Source of the DNA: Moringa oleifera
Lineage: Eukaryota; Streptophyta; Magnoliopsida; Brassicales; Moringaceae
Assembly: GCA_021397835.1 (NCBI GenBank)
Contig: JAJFZO010000113.1
Span: forward strand, 124,001-188,000
Direction: 5' to 3'
DNA length: 64,000 bases
Numbering within the stretch: the stretch's first letter is position 1; every line of letters begins with the position of its first letter. A model generated the notes under the pieces. That model did no database searches, was not told the origin of the DNA, and was given only the letters and a program-made list of their open reading frames with translations. Shown one piece after another: positions 37,383 to 49,916 of this stretch. The position numbers were made by a program, and so were the translations under genes.

Positions 37383-38130
37383 ATGGATTGTTTTGCTTTT
37401 GATAACATAAAGGCAAAGAAAGCCGACCCCATAAGGAGGTACAACAAGGCGAGGAAATTCTAGAACTTTATGCACATAATTAAAGTTTTGGTGGTGTTGG
37501 TTCTGGTCTCTTGGTCTACTATACGGCTACCCGATCGCTGTTGAACATCGACTATTTCAAGCAACAGAGTGTCGCTTTCAATTGTCTAATTTTTGCCTTT
37601 ACGACTCTAAGCGCCATTATTGTAGTCCTTTTTCTTCCTCTTTAGTGAGAAGACGCTGAATGTTCCTGACCTCTATAACGAATACATTAAGAACACCACC
37701 TCCTCCGGCTTCCACAGCAGCATCGCCCCCATTAACTCTCTGAGGGAAGGGGAGAAAGAAGTGGCGATGTATCACAACAAGCAAATCATTTGCACAACGT
37801 AGACTCCATTTCTCCACTGAAAAAAAAAAGTGAGTGCCATTTTAAAGGTTGTTAACGAGATAAAGGTGAAGGCTACTGTTTCCTCCACAGTTACAAAGCT
37901 AGATACGTACAGGAGAACTCACTCATAGAGATACAAGCAGAGAGCAAGTTAGCAAGAGTTTTGTCGATCGAAGACTGTGGTTGACAAGGCAATGGTATCA
38001 ATGGCAAGAGAATCGATGATAAGATCATGCGCGATGGACGATTTGTGTAGCAAGGAGTTCAAGTTGACGATAGAGACCTTCATTGTAGTGAAGAAGTCAC
38101 TAATACTAGAAAACAAGGCCGGTAAAATTC
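37383..38130 (+). pseudogene. DUF4408/DUF761-family protein pseudogene, copy C1
   Basis: The start MDCFAFDNIKAKKADPIRRY with following RKF is the DUF4408-type N-terminus (VKAEKA.AMRRY pattern), normally followed by a membrane segment. A stop after RKF breaks it. In the next frame LVLVSWSTIRLP resembles the membrane/WSS-RLP motif. The C-terminal DUF761 motif is visible at about 38033-38108 as MDDLCSKEFKLTIETFIVV. Several stops and shifts lie in between. Plant DUF4408/DUF761 proteins are membrane-anchored proteins of poorly known function. The copy at 58116 has different lesions. Confidence 0.8.
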
Positions 38131-38214
38131 AAGATCAATGAAAACGGCGCCTGTCACCAATTGTTCTGATCAAAAAGTAAGATCAACTAAGCGTAAACAA
38201 ATCTATAATGAGTA

Positions 38215-39770
38215 ATTAATCATAGTGACTAGGGTTTATGATGCTGATGATGATCTTGAATTCGAGTACTGAATCGGTGAGATAGAGAAGAATCGTAGTT
38301 TGTGGTATGATCTGTCATATCTTTTTCTTATTCGGGTTCACTATTATTCTTTTGCAAATTTCACATGTATTGGGCAACCACTTTTTAATCTTGCAAAAGG
38401 TGCCCACTTTTCAATGCTTGAGCCTGGTTCAATCACTTCCCATCTGAAACCAGGCATCAACTTCACAAAAGAATACCCACTCAAACGTAATTTATTATTT
38501 AGACCAAGTGTAAAAATTTCTAAATTGTGGACTTATTTATTTTATATTTAAAAGTATCAACTTGATTTTAAATGATTTTTTATTTAAATATTTTCAATTT
38601 TTTACAATAGTTCAAGTTAAAGTTTAATTTAAATTTTAAATAATAAATATATAATTTATAAATTATTATTTAAATTAAAAATAATAATGTAAGTTTTTTT
38701 ATATTTAATTTTATTTTTAATAATACCCAATTAAATTGATTATCACAAGTAGGTACCGAGTCACAAAGCAAAAAAATTCAAAAAAATAGGTTAAATAAAT
38801 TTTGGTGTGGTGAGGCAAAGAGAATTTACTTATAAGTGGTGATCAAAAGATGCAGGAAAACAAGCATCATGGCTTTATTCATCTTGTGAATCATGAATAA
38901 TTTCTTATTTAAAAAATAATAATGATCATCCATTTATTTGAGTGTGTTAAATTTTAATAAAAATAATTATATATGATAATTTAATAAAAATAATAATTAG
39001 AATTTTATTTATTTATTTTTAAATTAATATTATAAATTACTAAAATATTTTTAATTTTTTTATTAAAATTTATCATAATCTTAAATCAATAAAAGATTTT
39101 TTTAAAAAAATAAAAAACTTGAGATTTAATTAATAAATGCTTACATTGAACCTCGAATGATTGAGTTCGTCTCGTTTATGGTAGATGGAAGGATCAAAGT
39201 GTATTGATCTTGCATTAATATTAACATTCCACCTTCTTTTTATCTTATATCCTATACAAAAGCATAGAAATTTGATGATTAATAACGCGGATTAATTAAT
39301 GTCACTTTAATTGATTGTAATTTTTTATTATAAAAATTATGAATCAAAAGAATAATTAGGAACAGACATTCAATCTCACAATCTTGGAGAACTAATCTTG
39401 GAAACCATGGTACTGTAGATGCCATTCTTAGGGATTCCTTTACAATTTGTTCACGTCCATTGATTTAGTAAAAATTTAAATCTACCCACTTCAAATTTCT
39501 GTTTGGTATCTAAGAAAATCCAAGAAAAAGCTTATATCTTTAAAGCATATGACATCCAATTGAGATCCTCTAGATAAGAAATGACTTCCTTGAAGTTTCC
39601 TTTTTTTTTTTTTTTTTTTTGCAAGATGAAGTCGCTAAGCCTACGTGAATTAATCAAAAATCACCATAAGCTCTTTTTTTAGAGCATTAAGTTATATAAT
39701 TTCATTTTTACTTACCCTAAGCACGTCGAGCACCTCCTGATTCTCGTCGAGGTACTTCACCATCCATGTT
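38215..39770 (+). repeat. Segmental duplication block D, direct copy (D2)
   Basis: Follows the DUF761 pseudogene directly and pairs with the inverted copy at 26806-28411. Here C and D are adjacent with no R repeat between them (around AAACAAATCTATAATGAG, 38198), so this locus looks like an R-free arrangement, whereas C2 at 58.9 kb runs into R. It includes a poly(T) tract at 39601-39620 absent from D1. Confidence 0.82.
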
Positions 39771-40093
39771 AGACTTGCTATTATATCTTGACTTAAATCA
39801 AACATATTTAACATATTTAACGATACTCTTTCTAATTTGAATTAATTAAAATTTTTTATTCATTTTATTTTAATTGATATTTTAAAAAATCAATGAAAAT
39901 CAAATCAATAGAATATTCAACAGATTCTTTTTCATAGTTAAGTTTTAAGATTAACCCCTAAATTAAATGAAAGTTTATTTTGTTTAAATAAGTTAATTTT
40001 ATAAAGTTTAATTAAAATTTGATTTACTATGATTTTTTGAAACATTAAATTAGATTTAACACATGAATTATAATTTTAGATTTTAAATAATTA

Positions 40094-40964
40094 TTACCCA
40101 AGAATCAACTTTTCAAAATTCTCAATGAGATTTTTCTGTTGATTTCGCATTTGAGAAAGATAAAAAAAAAACCATATTAGTAAAAAATACAATAAAGAAT
40201 TAATATAGTCATCAGAACAAATCTTGAGAGTTTCATGGATGACAACCATAAAAGGAGAGTCTTTCCAAGGATTAAGACCATCATCAGCGATGAGCTCATT
40301 AAATTGTTTAACGAACGACGACACAATACTCATTGAGAACAAACTAAGGAGATGCCCACAAAGAAGCTAATGGTGTTCGTGAGATGCACAAAGCAGGCTT
40401 TGATCCCTCATCAGAGCTATTGTTGACCTTATATATCTTTTCTTGAATCTGCCCATGTCGTTGTTTAAGACCTCCTTCATTGTCTGCTTCCTCAAAACGA
40501 TGATGTGTGTCTCCCTGAATATATTCATCCTAAAGCAGCTCAATCCGTATCTGTTTAATGAACCTAACAATAACTCAAAATGATGAATTACTCTACGTAC
40601 ATTTAAACTTCTTGTTTCATTTTTTGACATGTTCCTATTTTCACTTACTCTTCCAACGATGATTTCATTAAATAAGATACTGTATCACATGCATGCATTT
40701 AAAGGCAGATTTTTTATATGTGTTATATATAAATATATGCTTGTGATGATGGGTTTCTACGAAGTGGTAGAAGCTTTTGTCGTTGTTGATAGCAACTATG
40801 AAGTGATGGGTTTCTCCGATCAGCGAGAATCCTCGAATCCCTAGAGGAAACCTAATAGTTGATTCCCCAGAATGGCATAAGAGGATCTTCCATATTTGAC
40901 TAATAAACAGAATCAAAGCACAGAAAGCAAAAATTGCACAAAAACAAAGGCAAACATGAGCCAT
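40094..40964 (-). pseudogene. Cytochrome P450 pseudogene, N-terminal half only (CYP85-clan, CYP722-like)
   Basis: Exon 1 (40964 to about 40740) reads a membrane anchor (FCAIFAFCALILFISQIWK) and then FPLGIRGFSLIGETHHF, the eroded form of the P450 proline-rich hinge and GETL motif. After a ~190-bp gap, exon 2 starts at 40550 behind an AACAG acceptor and reads YGLSCFRMNIFRETHI, then KKRYIRS...DQSLLCASHEHH. A single in-frame TAG (40367-40369) stands where a Lys codon is expected, and the same frame continues LLCGHLLSLFS...SSFVKQFNELIAD. The I-helix, EXXR and haem-binding regions are absent, so this is a truncated dead copy. Subfamily placement is from memory of LLCASH-type sequences and is uncertain. 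Confidence 0.75.
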
Positions 40965-40969
40965 TTTAA

Positions 40970-42410
40970 ACAGTGATATTAAGCTGAAGTGGATTTGTAA
41001 AGATTCAAGAAAGTATCATCATCACTATATCCACAATGATCGATATAATCTTGAAGCTTTATATATAATTAAATTATTGATTGAATTGGATTTGTTTAAA
41101 TGGGCGACACTGCGATAAGTGGAGAAACAATGCTGATAAATTGACCGATAGGCTCTGATGGTGCTAAAAGGAATTAATTAATGTCTGTATTAGCTATAAG
41201 GTCCTTAATGATTTAGTTGGCTAGGATATCACTTCATGAGCAAGCTTACATTTTTCAATGGCTAAATTTTAATATCAAATTTGATTAGAAATAAAACTTA
41301 ATGAATTCATTATACACATAGCTCTTAACAATCTATCAAATTTATCATAATTAAGCTGACTAGAAGAATTAATCTCATATCACAAATGCTAAAAACTATA
41401 TATTTGGCTGATTCAGATCGTGTGGCAATATGAACTTATAATGGCCCAATTTACATGTAATAGGAATGGAGTAGTAAGAAATCGATTTAGATTTTCTGCT
41501 AATATATGCTACAATCAAGTTATATTTTATTTTTTAAAAAAATAAAAATATAGATTTATAATTTATTATGTGAAAATAAAAATTTTTTAAAAAATAAAAT
41601 GCATCATACTCATTTACTTTACTAAAATACCACATTTCTTTTTTTTTTTTTTTTTGAGTACATATCATTTAAAATTTTGAGTTTTACACTATTTCTCATA
41701 TGAAACTTTAACTTTTAAAACGTTTCAAAATTATATTTGATTTATTAATTTGAATTAAATTAACTTTTATCAAAAAATTTAAAATATTTAAATTGATTAG
41801 ATTTAAAAAATTTTATAAATATAAAAAAATATTTCAGATACTCTTATAAAAAAATTCAAAATTCTTTTAGTACTAAAATTTTTTATGAAAAGTTTATACT
41901 ATTAAAAATTTGACAAATTCATTAAAAAATAACTCGTTAGTAGACAATTATTTAAATTTAAAGAATGAAATCAAAATGGAATTTAAATCTATTTGAATAA
42001 TTTTTTAAGCATTTCAATAATGAAAATAATATTAATTTCTTACAATTATTTTTATTAAAGCTTAATTTGGACCAAATTAATAAATAAAAATTTGTTTGGA
42101 TATGGATTAAAAATTAGGGTTTGATTACAGAGAGAGAACGTTAAACTAATGTTTAAAGTAACATTTACTCTAATTTTTTAAAAAACTCTGCTTAATTCAA
42201 ATTAAAAGAAGATATTGATCCAAAATTGTTGAGATTTTAACAAGAAATATTGATCTTTTATTAATATGAGTTAGTGCTATTTTTTTTTTGGTAATTTGTT
42301 ATATTAAGAAAATAAATAAATAAATAAAATGATAATCATTAATTTTATTAAATTTTTTTAGTTCCTTAAAATATAAAAACAGGTCAAACCAATAAGCACT
42401 AGCTTCACAA
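40970..42410. other. AT-rich intergenic DNA, no recognisable gene
   Basis: Lies between the P450 and SABATH pseudogenes. No exon, RNA gene or transposon end was recognised. Confidence 0.5.
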
Positions 42411-42415
42411 ACTAA

Positions 42416-45400
42416 TTAGTTGATTAAATATCCTTTCTTAAGTAACGGAATGACCAAGTTGATACACTTGGTTATGGTTTTCGCCAAGTGATCTCCGATG
42501 ATCTCGCCGCACCTTGTGAACAAATTATCCATGATATCTTCTCAGAATTGAAACAGTAGTATTGACTCAACCACAGCCCTAATGGTCTTGGCTACCGGTT
42601 CTCCAATCGAGAGTTTTTGACCTCCTGCTCCTCCATTGCCTGTGCAAACTTCATACCAATCAATTTCAAATGCTTCAAGCTGATTGAGAATGAATAATCC
42701 TTCTTTTACTATCTCGAGCTTCAGTTCTTCGTGGTATGGATAAGGGTGGTCATTGTTAGTGTTCAATTGGGTTTTGATTTCGAACTGTCGGTGTAAGGTT
42801 CAGGGTTAAAATGAACCAAAATCTGAGCCGTCAAATTTCAATTTGGGTCAAGGTTCGGTTCAAAGGTGATTCAGGTTTTGGTTCATAAACGGTTCAGGTT
42901 CAGGTTTGATTTTGGTTCAATTCAAATTCAGTTCAAGTTCAGAGTTAGTTCAAAAAGATTCTTTTTATTTAATAAAAATATTTTATATTCAAATTAAAAA
43001 TTTTTAATAAAAATGTAGTGACCATATTTTCATTTAAAAATATATATTTTTTAAATTAAATTATTTTACAATATTTTTAGTAATTTAATTAGGAATCGAA
43101 CTGAAACCATCGGTTTTGGTTCCGATTCAAAATTTATATGAACCATAACTGAATCATATTTAAAGTGGTTCCAATTTTAGTTCGAAACAGAAATCGTTTA
43201 GAATAGTTTCGATCAAGTTCAAATTTTAAAAGTTATGGTTCCGTTCATTGGTTTGAATCGAACCGTGGTCACCCCTAGGAAAAGAGCGTAATATGGAGCA
43301 TTGAAATAATCAATTTTTTTTCTCTTGTATGATGACCTATAGATTCATTTTGACCCTATAGGTTTGTAACAATGATGATTCTACACTTAGCAAATAATTT
43401 GAAGGTCAGGATTTATGCTGATCTAATTGTTGTTCATTTTCAAAGAGATTGTGACGTGCAGTAATATAATAAAATAAATAATTATAATTATATATTTATT
43501 AATGTATTAAATTATAAAAATTATTTTTAAAATAGATATTAAAAACCTTTTCATATTTTTTTAATTATAATTATAATTTTTAATTTTTTTACAAATATTA
43601 ATTTTATTTAAATTAATTTTGATTCAAACCAATTATGAAAAGTTATGGGTATTTTCATAGTTGAAACGCTTTACAAATGATTCAAATAAATTTTACGCTT
43701 TATTTTTTATTACTAACTCAAATTAGAGCAATTTTGAACTGACAAGATATTTTTGGTATTTTTAAAAAAATTTTCATTATACAAAATTTTTTTAATATTT
43801 AATATTTTATAATCATAGTTCGAATATTTCTTTACATTTATGTAAAATTTTGATTCAAAATTAGTTATGAAACTGAACTACATTAAAAGATCAAATATAA
43901 AATTAAATTAAATTAAATTAAAGTTTAATTTTAAATTAAAATAAATATACTTTTATTTTTTTATATTTAATTTAAGACTTTACTAATGCATGTAATATGT
44001 AATATATACCTCTCTAGCCATGCTTATTAGAACCTATGCCAAGAGCTCCCATTGATAGCAACTTTCTTTCATGGTCGGATTCAATAATCTCTTGCCCATG
44101 AAAGACAACACTACTTAACCATAGCCAGAGAAACAGTGAGAAATCCTTCTAGAGCTAAAGCGAGTGTATATCCATAACATGTGAATGGCTGGTATTGAAA
44201 ATGTAGATCTTCCCTTCGTTTATGGCTCAACCATATTCCTCTTTTGTTCAGGCAAAACCTGTATTTACTCATATAAATTATTTTTTAATTAAATTTTTTA
44301 AAAATAAAATAGCATGATTATAATTAAAATAAATAATATTTATAAAAATAAATTTTTTATTAATAATTTTGATCTTCAATAATATCATACCAAAATAATA
44401 AATATTATATATTACTTTAATTAATTTCAAAAATACAATGATTAACCTAGTGTCTATTTTTTCGTATCATAATGAGATTCAAGACAATGAAAATTCCATC
44501 CAATTTCAAGGAATTCTAATATGCAGTTAAGCTTTGTTTAATAAAAAAAATTAAATTCATCATAACTATTAAAAGTTTTTGAGAACATGTGTCAAAAAAT
44601 TCTTCGAAAGCTTAATTAAAATTTATTTATAAGAGAATTTTCACTGACAGAAATCCGTTATTGGCTCTTCTATCGCATTCGGTTTTGTCTCTTTGAAATC
44701 ACATGTGTCCTTTACGATTCTATCGTTGTTATGAGATGATGATAACCATAATGAAAAATGTGAAGACAAATGAGTGATCTTAATGACATATATTTTTAAA
44801 AAATTGATAGAACTTTCTCTATTTAGAGTTTTTTAATAAAAAAAATTATATTTTTATATTTATAATATTGATATAAAAATAAATAAAATTATAGTGATTT
44901 ATTTTTTAAATTATCCTATGAAAAAATTAAGCAAAATTTAAAAGATAATTTTGATTTTAATAGTTAATATTAAAATTTAAGTTTTAATTTTTTGTCAAAT
45001 AATTAATTTATAGATGTGAGAATTATTTACTAGTTTGTTTTGAGAATTTGAAAGGTCCAAGACCTCTTAAATTAGAATGATCAAAAGGCACAATTTCTTT
45101 GCTTAAAACATTTTTAGTGGTAAGACCATTTGCTTGAGTATTATTCCTATACTATCTACATTTTTTATGAAATTAAAAAATATATAACATATCCTTAAGG
45201 GATGTTTAATTTATGCACATACACTATACTGTTAGGTTATTTTACATTTATCATTAAAAAATAAATAAATAAATTATAAATATATAAAATTTCATCTCAT
45301 AAATTAATTTCAAGATTGGGAAAGTTAAAAGACCACGTGGGGACCAAAAGAAGGGTAACATTTGATAGCCATTGGAGACTAGAAAAAGAGTGAATGAAGT

Positions 45401-46170
45401 GTAGGCTCTTCTTAAGGAATAATCTGCTGTAGAAGGAACCCGGTGCTCCAGATATGAAGCATGGACTAAACTGGCCAAAAATTTTCTCTTCTGTTAATTT
45501 GTTGTAGAATCCAGGCAAGAAAGCGAAGACATAGTTGAAGTCATTGTTAGGGAGATCATTCAATGATACCCTGAGCTTCGACGATGGCCAGTTTAGATTC
45601 CTCGATTTCACACTAATGATGCTTATGATCTCGGAGCGCATTAGCAAGGTATTCAAACCTAACAAACAGCGTAAGTCTGCAATTTCCAAGCTCTTTGAGA
45701 TGTCATCGCTGCACAGCAGTTCCAGTACCGCTTCCTCGATCACCGACTTCACTATCGATGAAATCTTGCTTTGCCAAATCAAACAAAAAAGTATGTATGC
45801 TCTAGGTTTTCATTTTAATCAATAAATTATTATTTTTATTTGACAAAAAAAATCATGCATGTTTTATGCATTTTTTCATAATATGACCGTTAATCAACTA
45901 TTTAAACGATAAGGCTCATGCCTTCTGCACTCTTCTTTCTCCTCTACTTTTTTCTTTCCCCTTCTCTCTTAAAACCTCCTCTTCTTTGAGAAAGTAGATC
46001 AAATGAAAAAAAAGAAGAAACAGAGAAACAAGGGAAGATGTCAAACTAGACTGTGTAAAAATCAGGGCATGGCACATAATTATAATAGAATTTTCGTGGG
46101 TCTCTTCCGCGAGCATTCTCTCCATGCAAGTGGTTGGGATATTTCTTACAGTATGAATGAAGAGTGACCT
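42416..46170 (-). pseudogene. SABATH-family carboxyl methyltransferase pseudogene (SAMT/BSMT-like), four exons
   Basis: Family members methylate small carboxylic acids such as salicylate or jasmonate using S-adenosylmethionine. Exon 1 is near 46075-46165 (ERMLAEETHENSII, eroded from GGDGETSYA.NS). Exon 2, 45785 to about 45335, reads SIVKSVIEEAVLELLCSD, then IADLRCLLGLNTLLMRSEII (SAM-binding region), SLNDLPNNDFNYVFAFLPGF, GAPGSFYSRLF and SSLQWLSNV, where His of the usual SLHWLS is Gln. Exon 3, about 44275-44000, reads EGKIYIFNTS then, after a frameshift, VVLSFMGKR and KESCYQWELLA. Exon 4 starts EKKIDYFNAPYYALF (43278-43325), is split by a MITE, and resumes YHEELKLEIVKEGLF (42735) to a stop at 42416. 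Nonsense and frameshift changes make it non-functional. Confidence 0.88.
42741..43277. mobile_element. hAT-like MITE inserted in SABATH exon 4
   Basis: About 537 bp with imperfect terminal inverted repeats, TAAGGGTGGTCA at the left and GTGGTCACCCCTA at the right, the TAGGGGTG-type ends of plant hAT MITEs. The interior is rich in GGTTCAGGTTC/GGTTCGGTTC motifs. The 8-bp flanks GGTATGGA and GGAAAAGA share five positions, so the duplication is plausible but eroded. The host exon reads through on both sides of the insertion, which fixes the boundaries independently. Confidence 0.75.
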
Positions 46171-46179
46171 CAAGAATGA

Positions 46180-47280
46180 CGCTTGATGGGTTATCTTGGA
46201 AACAAGGTACGTTTTAATTTCTCAGAGTTAGAGAGTGAAATTATGATGATATAAGAAAAAGTGGCCATCTCATCTTCTCGGGTTTTCCAGGGTTCAATTT
46301 CAATTACTATGTCTTTGCCCAAACAAGCTTTTGCTTCATCTGTAGTCATCTAATCTTTAGGCAGAAGGAAGGAAATGAACTATGAAAAAACTCAAATGTC
46401 ATGGAGATCCTAAGGGAGGCAAGATTTCCAAGGGTCCATGGCATGGAAGATGAGAACTCTCATCAAACAATTCTCGAGCAAGATGAAAGCCCTTACTCTT
46501 ACTTTTTTCTTGTCCATACTTAGCTAATAAATCAATATTTACAGCTTTCTTAAATTCTATCATATTCATCTTGGTCTAGTTGAATTATTTGGCTTGTTGA
46601 CTTGAATTGCCGGATTGCGCTGTCTTATTGCTCTATAAAGGCTTTTGTTGAGATGCGCAATTAGAGAGTATTGTTAGAGAACCGAGAATGTTTATTTGTT
46701 TGTGATGTTCTTTTTGAAGTTTCAAAATCTCTTCTTTTCAATTTACTTTTAAACCTGCTCAATTTAAAACTCGATGGTTTTTTATAGTTTTTACTTACAG
46801 CTACGGAAAGAGCAAGCTTATGTTTGAAGGATGAAATAAAGGGAAGATATATTTTCCTCCAACTTATAAGTATCCAAATATTCATACAGATATGTAGGTG
46901 ATGATAGACATCCAAGGAAGCAGCGATGAACACCTGCATGGTAATCTCACATTCTCTAGTGACATATCTCTTACAATGAAATTATATTAGCCTTGTATTA
47001 CATGATTGTTCGCATGTGAAATAATGTGAACAATATTGTTTGTTTAATTTTGTTAAAGTTAGTCTCTGATTATGCCCTTTCCATCCAGGTGTGGTTCTAC
47101 ACTATGGTATAGGAAAGGCCTAAATTAACTATCTTCTATTCATGTTTGATGTCATGTTTTCCTCACTAATTTTTCATAACCATATAATATTTTGGATGTT
47201 TTTGCTTGTTGAAAAATTTTTGACCATATGATTACCAGTTAGCATGTGTTATGTTCAAACTTACTCTATTAACAATGGAT
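46180..47280. other. Intergenic DNA, no recognisable gene
   Basis: Mixed-composition DNA between the SABATH pseudogene and the transportin-like exon. Open frames such as 46661-46939 (minus) show no known motif. Confidence 0.45.
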
Positions 47281-47293
47281 GCTTATGTTACAG

Positions 47294-47401
47294 GTTGATC
47301 CTGTGTTTGCAGGAGTACAGTTGGATAAGGAGTTTATTATATGCTCCTTAGACTTGCTCTCAAGGCTTGTAGAAGGGCTTGGCAGTGTGATTGAGAGTTT
47401 G
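47294..47401 (+). pseudogene. Single exon of a transportin-1 (importin beta-2)-like gene
   Basis: A 108-nt, 36-codon exon flanked by an acceptor (TTACAG, ending 47293) and a donor (GTACTT, from 47402). It reads [20 protein letters not shown], then [16 protein letters not shown]. This matches the HEAT-repeat segment of plant transportin-1 (DPV.[30 protein letters not shown]) with a few substitutions. Transportin is a karyopherin importing RNA-binding proteins into the nucleus. No neighbouring transportin exon was found within several hundred bases, so this is a stranded gene fragment. Confidence 0.75.
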
Positions 47402-47842
47402 GTACTTACTTTTGTCAAATATCTTGGAAATATATTTGCGTATCTATGTGGCTTTTATTTCTTATGTTTGATGATGTCGATTGTGAGTGCTTCTATTTTT
47501 CATTTAAACTACATTTTATTTTGGGTCCTCTGAAGTATTTGATATAATTTAACTGCTCATGAACTTACTAAGTTAAGACATTGTTTGCTTCATTTTTCAG
47601 TTTCTGAGCGATCAAATTAGCTGAATTGACTAGTATAACATCCTATTGTGGAACTTCAGAATTCAAGAGTGCAAACCTTGTTCATATTCCAATGCAATAA
47701 TGCCTAATTTTCCTTGAATTGAAGCAGATTGTTTTACCTAAATTAGCATGTGTCATAGATTCAAGAAAGAAACTTACATTCTTTATATTCTGTTTGAACT
47801 TGTAAGTTTGGTGCTTAAGTTTGTGTTGGTAAAAATTAAAAT

Positions 47843-48377
47843 TACACCCTCTACCAGGCATACCTCCAGTTTTGTCAAGCACTTTAATGGATCTACACTT
47901 AACAATACTATTTTTCAAAGATCACACAAAAAAGCAATGGCATGTTACATTGGAAGAAGGTGAGCACCAGTGTTTCTTACAAGTGGTTGGCAACGCTTTG
48001 CAAGTCAAAACTCTTTAGAATTTGGGGACTTTCTTGTTTTCAATTATGATGGAAATTCCCATTTTGATGTGAATATTTTTGGTATACATGGATGCAAGAA
48101 GGAAGCAACTTCTTCTACCAGTACTTTGACCACCGTGGTGAAGGAGGAACTAAAGATAAAACAAGAAGAGACTTCAAATAAGTCCAATCATGCTCATAAG
48201 CAGTACTCAAAAACAATCCTCAGAAGAGTACAAAGAAGCAATTTGTTAACAAATTCTATTATTGAGCATGTTGCAAGCTTTCTTCTAACTGGTTTTATGC
48301 TCACAAGTTCATCTAGAGCCAAGGAAGTCAAATCAAGGAAAACTAGTGAGATAATCTTAAAAAACGCAAACCATTAA
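47843..48377 (+). pseudogene. B3-domain (REM/VRN1-like) transcription factor pseudogene
   Basis: Plant B3 domains are DNA-binding folds. Read across three frames: LPGIPP, then SFVKHFNGSTLNNTIFQRSH, then WHVTLEEGEHQCFL, then TSGWQRFASQNSLEFGDFLV and FNYDGNSHFDVNIFG. This follows a B3 domain from its first strand to its end (usual GW..F...NSLEFGDFLVF.YDG pattern). At least three frameshifts (near 47862, 47937 and 47978) separate the blocks. The tail to 48377 is Lys/Ser-rich and continues the last frame. The gene is evidently inactive; a second B3 domain was not found. Confidence 0.85.
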
Positions 48378-48399
48378 CTGCACATGTTGCATCATTGAA

Positions 48400-49900
48400 A
48401 CCAAAAGTTTGTTATAACCATGACTCGGTCTTCAAAATATGGTTTCGTGAATTTTGGAACCATCACAAATGCTAGGAAACGACCATTGCTCATCAGAGGA
48501 CGCAAAAGCAAAGAAATGCATGTGAAAGCAACCGCAATAATCATCATGTAATCAGATTCATTCCTTTTGTCCCTGATTATTACTACAATAATCATCCTGT
48601 AATCCAATCTTATCTTTCTTTTTTTTTCAGGACTTCAACCTCTTCACATTCTTTTACATCTATAGCAGTAGCAGCAGAAGGAGGAAGCAAGATCGCATTC
48701 CCACATTACCTGATTTCATGTCTCTCTACACGTGTGGTAATATTTTTCAAATCTCAAGCAACCATAGCTAGATTCCTCTGCTAATATATACAATCAGATT
48801 CATTCCTACATGGTACAAGTGCAACCCATTTACCCATTTGATCTATTAGTAATTTATGATTCACGATATGATGATTCATTTGGATATGCATTAAGCCTAT
48901 GGATATTATAGGGAAATTAAAAAAAAATTAAACCATGTTTAAGATTAGCTCTACAACAACTTCAATTTGATGATTAATGTGAATTTGAGAATAAAAAATA
49001 GAGATTAAATAAACTAAATATGATTCACGAGTTTCCTTCTACAAGTATGTACAAGTTTCTTATGGTTTTATTTCAATTTACTTACTAATATAAATCATGA
49101 TTAATTTGGATCGATATCCAAATATATATATATATATATATATATTTGATTATGCGATAAGGATAAGAAATTATAATATTAATTAAAATTAGAGCTTATG
49201 GTAAATACATACATTGATTTATAATTAATTTACATGATTTGTTTATACTGTTTTAAAGTTGCTATTATCCTTTGAAAAATAATCAGCAACGTAAATACAT
49301 ATAAAATATTTCTTATTCAAGCTTTTCAATTTTTTTAAAAAATTAAATTTCATCAATCTTCTATTAACATTATTCATCTTTATTTTTTAAAAAATTCATG
49401 TACAATTGTTTAATAATTTGCAAAATAAATAAAATAAATTTTATTTACTTATTTTATTTGAATTGTCGTAAGATAATTAGATTGAATTAAAATTTTCATG
49501 TTGATATTAACTATATCAAGTTTTTTTATTAAAAAAAGACGATAATATGGTAATTATAATAATATTATTTTATATTTTCATAAAAAAATTAAGACAATTT
49601 AGATTATCAATTGATATTAGAGATAAGAAGAAAGAGTTTGATTAAATTCTATTTAGTCATACTTTTTAATATAAAAAAATTAAAATTAGGCGGATGTAAG
49701 GAAATGTGGGTAGAATGGGAAATTTAGAGGATAAAGACAACAGGTATGAAGCAAGGTAGCTAGTGGAGGCCTCATCTGAATGGCTTATGACAAATTTCCA
49801 TGTGGGTTCTCGCAAATGAGGTAAAACCCATAAGAAATTGGCAACTAAAAACAATCCTTTCAGATTTTAACACTCCAGTGTATGTGGTAACATGTTTGCA
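48400..49900. other. Intergenic DNA with a (TA)n microsatellite
   Basis: No gene was recognised. A TA dinucleotide run of about 12 units lies at 49121-49145. Confidence 0.5.
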
Positions 49901-49916
49901 TGTAGCAATCACTCAT

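Noticed and set aside
37119..37463. 114-codon frame read as one protein from 37119
   Set aside because: The first 88 codons are 5' flank including the TATA box; the gene start is the in-frame ATG at 37383.
40629..40844. Plus-strand 71-codon frame
   Set aside because: It is a shadow of P450 exon 1 on the minus strand.
45535..45825. Plus-strand 96-codon frame
   Set aside because: It is the antisense of SABATH exon 2, whose minus-strand reading fits the family block by block.
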